Shown here: positions 62,076 to 64,000 of the stretch, in pieces
Layout of the letters: every line of letters starts with the position of its first letter
Numbering within the stretch: position 1 is the stretch's first letter
Origin: Fasciola hepatica
Taxonomy: Eukaryota > Platyhelminthes > Trematoda > Plagiorchiida > Fasciolidae
Direction of reading: 5' to 3'
NCBI GenBank assembly: GCA_948099385.1
Contig: CANUEZ040000014.1
Span: forward strand, 1,116,001-1,180,000
DNA length: 64,000 bases
Position numbers and translations under genes: made by a program
The notes under the pieces: generated by a model
Seen by the model: the letters and a program-made list of their open reading frames with translations, nothing else
What the model was told of the DNA's origin: nothing
Database searches by the model: none

Positions 62076-64000
62076 AATAAGTTGGTCACCACAATTCGAG
62101 CTTCACAACCCAAGTCCCAATTTCTATCGGCACTCATCTTATATCTCAGCGTCACCCGTGCACTTCAGTCATCTAATGTGTGCATGGCAGGAGATGTAGC
62201 ACACGAGAGGTGCTTTGGCTTCTAAGATCGATTCTTGCGCAGAACCAACTCCCTCCAATCGAAATCACAGTCAGCATTAGACACTTTCAAAACCCTGACT
62301 GAATTCCTAAAGCCTGGCCATATGTGGCCATTCCCGTTATGAGTAAACGGAGTTGTAATGCAATTGTTTCCATACACTCTGCTTCTCCCCTCTCCTGTAG
62401 TCTCAGGCACCCTTTTGCTTTGTCCTCAATTGGTTTCTATATATCTCCACTCCTTGTTCATCCACAGCAGGGGCCCACCCTGACTGTCTCTCCTTACGTG
62501 CATTTCACCCCCAGCGTTGGTATATTCTACTGGATAATGCTGCTGCACGGTCGTTTATTAACCACTGGCTCCGCCCTCTGAGGTCCCTCGGGAATTGGGC
62601 GTCTGATCGCCGACCTTATACTTTCATAGTCGAAATAAGCCCGACATGCATAAACTTCATTGAATATTCGTGCCATTCTTAACGGTGAGGGGCACGGTCA
62701 GATCCACCGATTTAACCGGCGCACATCGAGCTTGCAGGCCGTCTGCAACGAAGTGCGAGCGCACTAGGGCTGGTTGAGGAAACCCCCTGTGTTCACTTTG
62801 AAGTGTTTTTCAATTTGCATGCCCGGCGCAGGGCCAGTCCCACCCTCAGCACCAGTTGCGGGTCGCATACTCTTATTCTGGTCCCTATACCGCATCCGAT
62901 ACTATCGGTTGCAGATAGCATGCCCCAACTGTCCTTGTTCCGCCACGGTACGCTAGCATTTCACTTATGTCATTACCCGTATCACTTCCTTTTTTGTCGT
63001 TCTTTCCTGGTATGCGCACCTACCCATTTTAATTATGCTCGAGGGTGGTGATCATGCGTGGGTTCGAATCCCGCCGAGGCCAAAGACTTTTCACATTCGG
63101 ATCACCTCAAATCATAACGTATGTTCACTTGTTAGCGTCTCTCCCATTCTTGACCGTCACCACACGTCTTACCTACATCAATCAGATTATAGGATCCATT
63201 CGCACCTATTCTCTTCGATACTCCCCTCTTTCATGGACTGATCCTTACAGTCTTCATCACTCCTATGTTTCCGAATTCTTTTTTTCTCTCGCTCTTTTTC
63301 GAGCCGCCATGTTCACCTGTCATGAAGAAAATTCATCACGATATTCCAAAATCAGTTTTCACAGCCATTTGCTCTAACCTCACCGGCCCCTCCTGATAAC
63401 TGATGACGTACCTCAAGGACTCCATTGTTATTGCTCCTGCTTCTTTTATATGCATATACAGTATATACATACATGCGCATTTATATGCATGTATGCATTC
63501 GCTCTTCATTCTGCAGTTCCTAACCAGACATTTCTTCTGCTGTCACCCCCTGACACTCATAATACGCGTCCATTCCATCTACATCTATGCCTCACATCTA
63601 CCATATCCAATCTTTCTGAATCGTTTTCATCTACTCTACCCTTTACCTCTTGCACTGGTCACTCATTGTCTAACAATGAGTTTTGTGCTCTGTCCGCTGA
63701 CCATCTATTGCAGAGTACCAATGCTTCTTTGCTATCCAATCCGTGGCAGTACATCGCACTTTTTATCCATCACTTCCCGATACCGCAGTTTCTAATGCCG
63801 ATTTATAGCCCTTCTCATGTATATCATTCGGCTTTCAAATGTCCTCACCCGGGAATGTGGCACACGAGAGGGGCCTTCACTTCTAACACTAGCCTCTTTC
63901 GCAGACCCTGCTCCCTCCATCTGAGGAAACAATCAACGACGGACAGTTTAATCATTCTGACGAAATTTTAAATGCTTGACCACCTGTGGCCATTACCATA
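62076..64000 (+). other. CR1-E 3' untranslated region, incomplete
   Basis: Contains the block shared with CR1-A and CR1-B (about 62,560-62,880, GGGCCAGTCCCACCCTCAGC) and internal repeats: 62,188-62,345 resembles 63,855-64,000 (GCACACGAGAGG, CTCCCTCCA, TGTGGCCATT), and 63,675-63,860 resembles 58,782-58,960. Open frames at 63,045-63,971 are UTR read-through. The 3' end is beyond the window. Confidence 0.65.
63040..63110 (+). repeat. SINE-like sequence with perfect B box
   Basis: GGTTCGAATCCCGCCGAGG at about 63,061-63,079, matching 14,440-14,545. It lies inside the CR1-E UTR. Upstream GAGGGTGGTGATCATGC is too short for a tRNA 5' half; not a tRNA gene. Confidence 0.45.

Larger units (their letters stand above)
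56721..64000 (+). mobile_element. CR1-like element on the plus strand (CR1-E), runs off the window
   Basis: ORF1 (56.72-57.60 kb), possible ORF1 end region (57.8-58.24 kb), a CR1 3'-UTR-like insert with ATT tail (58.24-59.25 kb), ORF2 endonuclease (59.3-60.19 kb), RT (60.2-62.08 kb) and 3' UTR (62.1 kb to the end). Same family as CR1-A and CR1-B. Frames have fewer lesions in ORF1 than elsewhere. Confidence 0.8.

Noticed and set aside
63045..63971. Plus-strand ORFs of 110-173 codons at the window end
   Set aside because: Inside the CR1-E UTR, with sequence repeated at 58.78-58.96 and 62.19-62.35 kb in other frames; no coding constraint visible.

Overview
The window is eukaryotic. Every protein-like region I could identify except two belongs to a retrotransposon, and nearly all are broken by stops and frameshifts. 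The mixture of element types (CR1-like and RTE-like non-LTR elements, Ty3/gypsy elements including one with a CHCC gag, a BEL/Pao element, and Penelope-like GIY-YIG elements, with AT and ATT microsatellites and introns of about 30-40 bp) is typical of flatworm genomes. A diphyllobothriid-type tapeworm or a fluke is my best guess. That is inference from family knowledge, not a database result.

Left part, 1-25 kb. Old, fragmentary copies: a Penelope-like tail (1-335), a long decayed RTE element on the minus strand (about 1.0-3.85 kb), the 5' half of another RTE on the plus strand (4.65-6.3 kb), a CR1/jockey-type RT (6.35-7.5 kb), an RTE RT (13.2-14.35 kb), an RTE tail (15.1-15.6 kb), and a decayed Ty3/gypsy element from 17.1 kb. 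The RT gene of that gypsy element is split by a Penelope-like fold-back insert (about 19.17-20.73 kb) and resumes at 20.73 kb, where it runs in frame into a second Penelope endonuclease. A 247-bp imperfect hairpin lies at 14.65-14.90 kb. Only two places look like possible host genes: one exon at 9,129-9,426 (minus) and a short-intron gene at about 22.15-22.92 kb (plus). I recognise neither product.

Middle, 25-36 kb. A CR1 tail (25.2-25.75 kb), then a Ty3/gypsy element of CsRn1 type (about 26.0-29.8 kb: primer site, gag, protease, RT, RNase H, integrase). It runs into the 3' end of a nearly full-length CR1 element, CR1-A, on the minus strand (29.83-35.23 kb).

Right, 36-54 kb. This is the clearest structure in the window, a three-level nest. 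CR1-C (minus) is split into 36.06-37.67 kb and 51.63-53.7 kb. Between the halves lies CR1-B (minus, 37.67-51.63 kb), flanked by two copies of the same 682 bp of CR1-C that differ at about seven positions, as expected for an unusually long target-site duplication. Within the 3' UTR of CR1-B sits a BEL/Pao element (39,838-46,400) with 376-bp LTRs and a 5-bp duplication, CAGAC. Farther right are CR1-D (53.8-56.2 kb, minus) and CR1-E (56.7 kb to the window end, plus), which seems to carry a CR1 3'-UTR-only insert between ORF1 and ORF2.

I found no rRNA, no convincing tRNA gene, no CRISPR and no operon. I do not see an undescribed biological system. The value of the window is its insertion history and a few unusual junctions.
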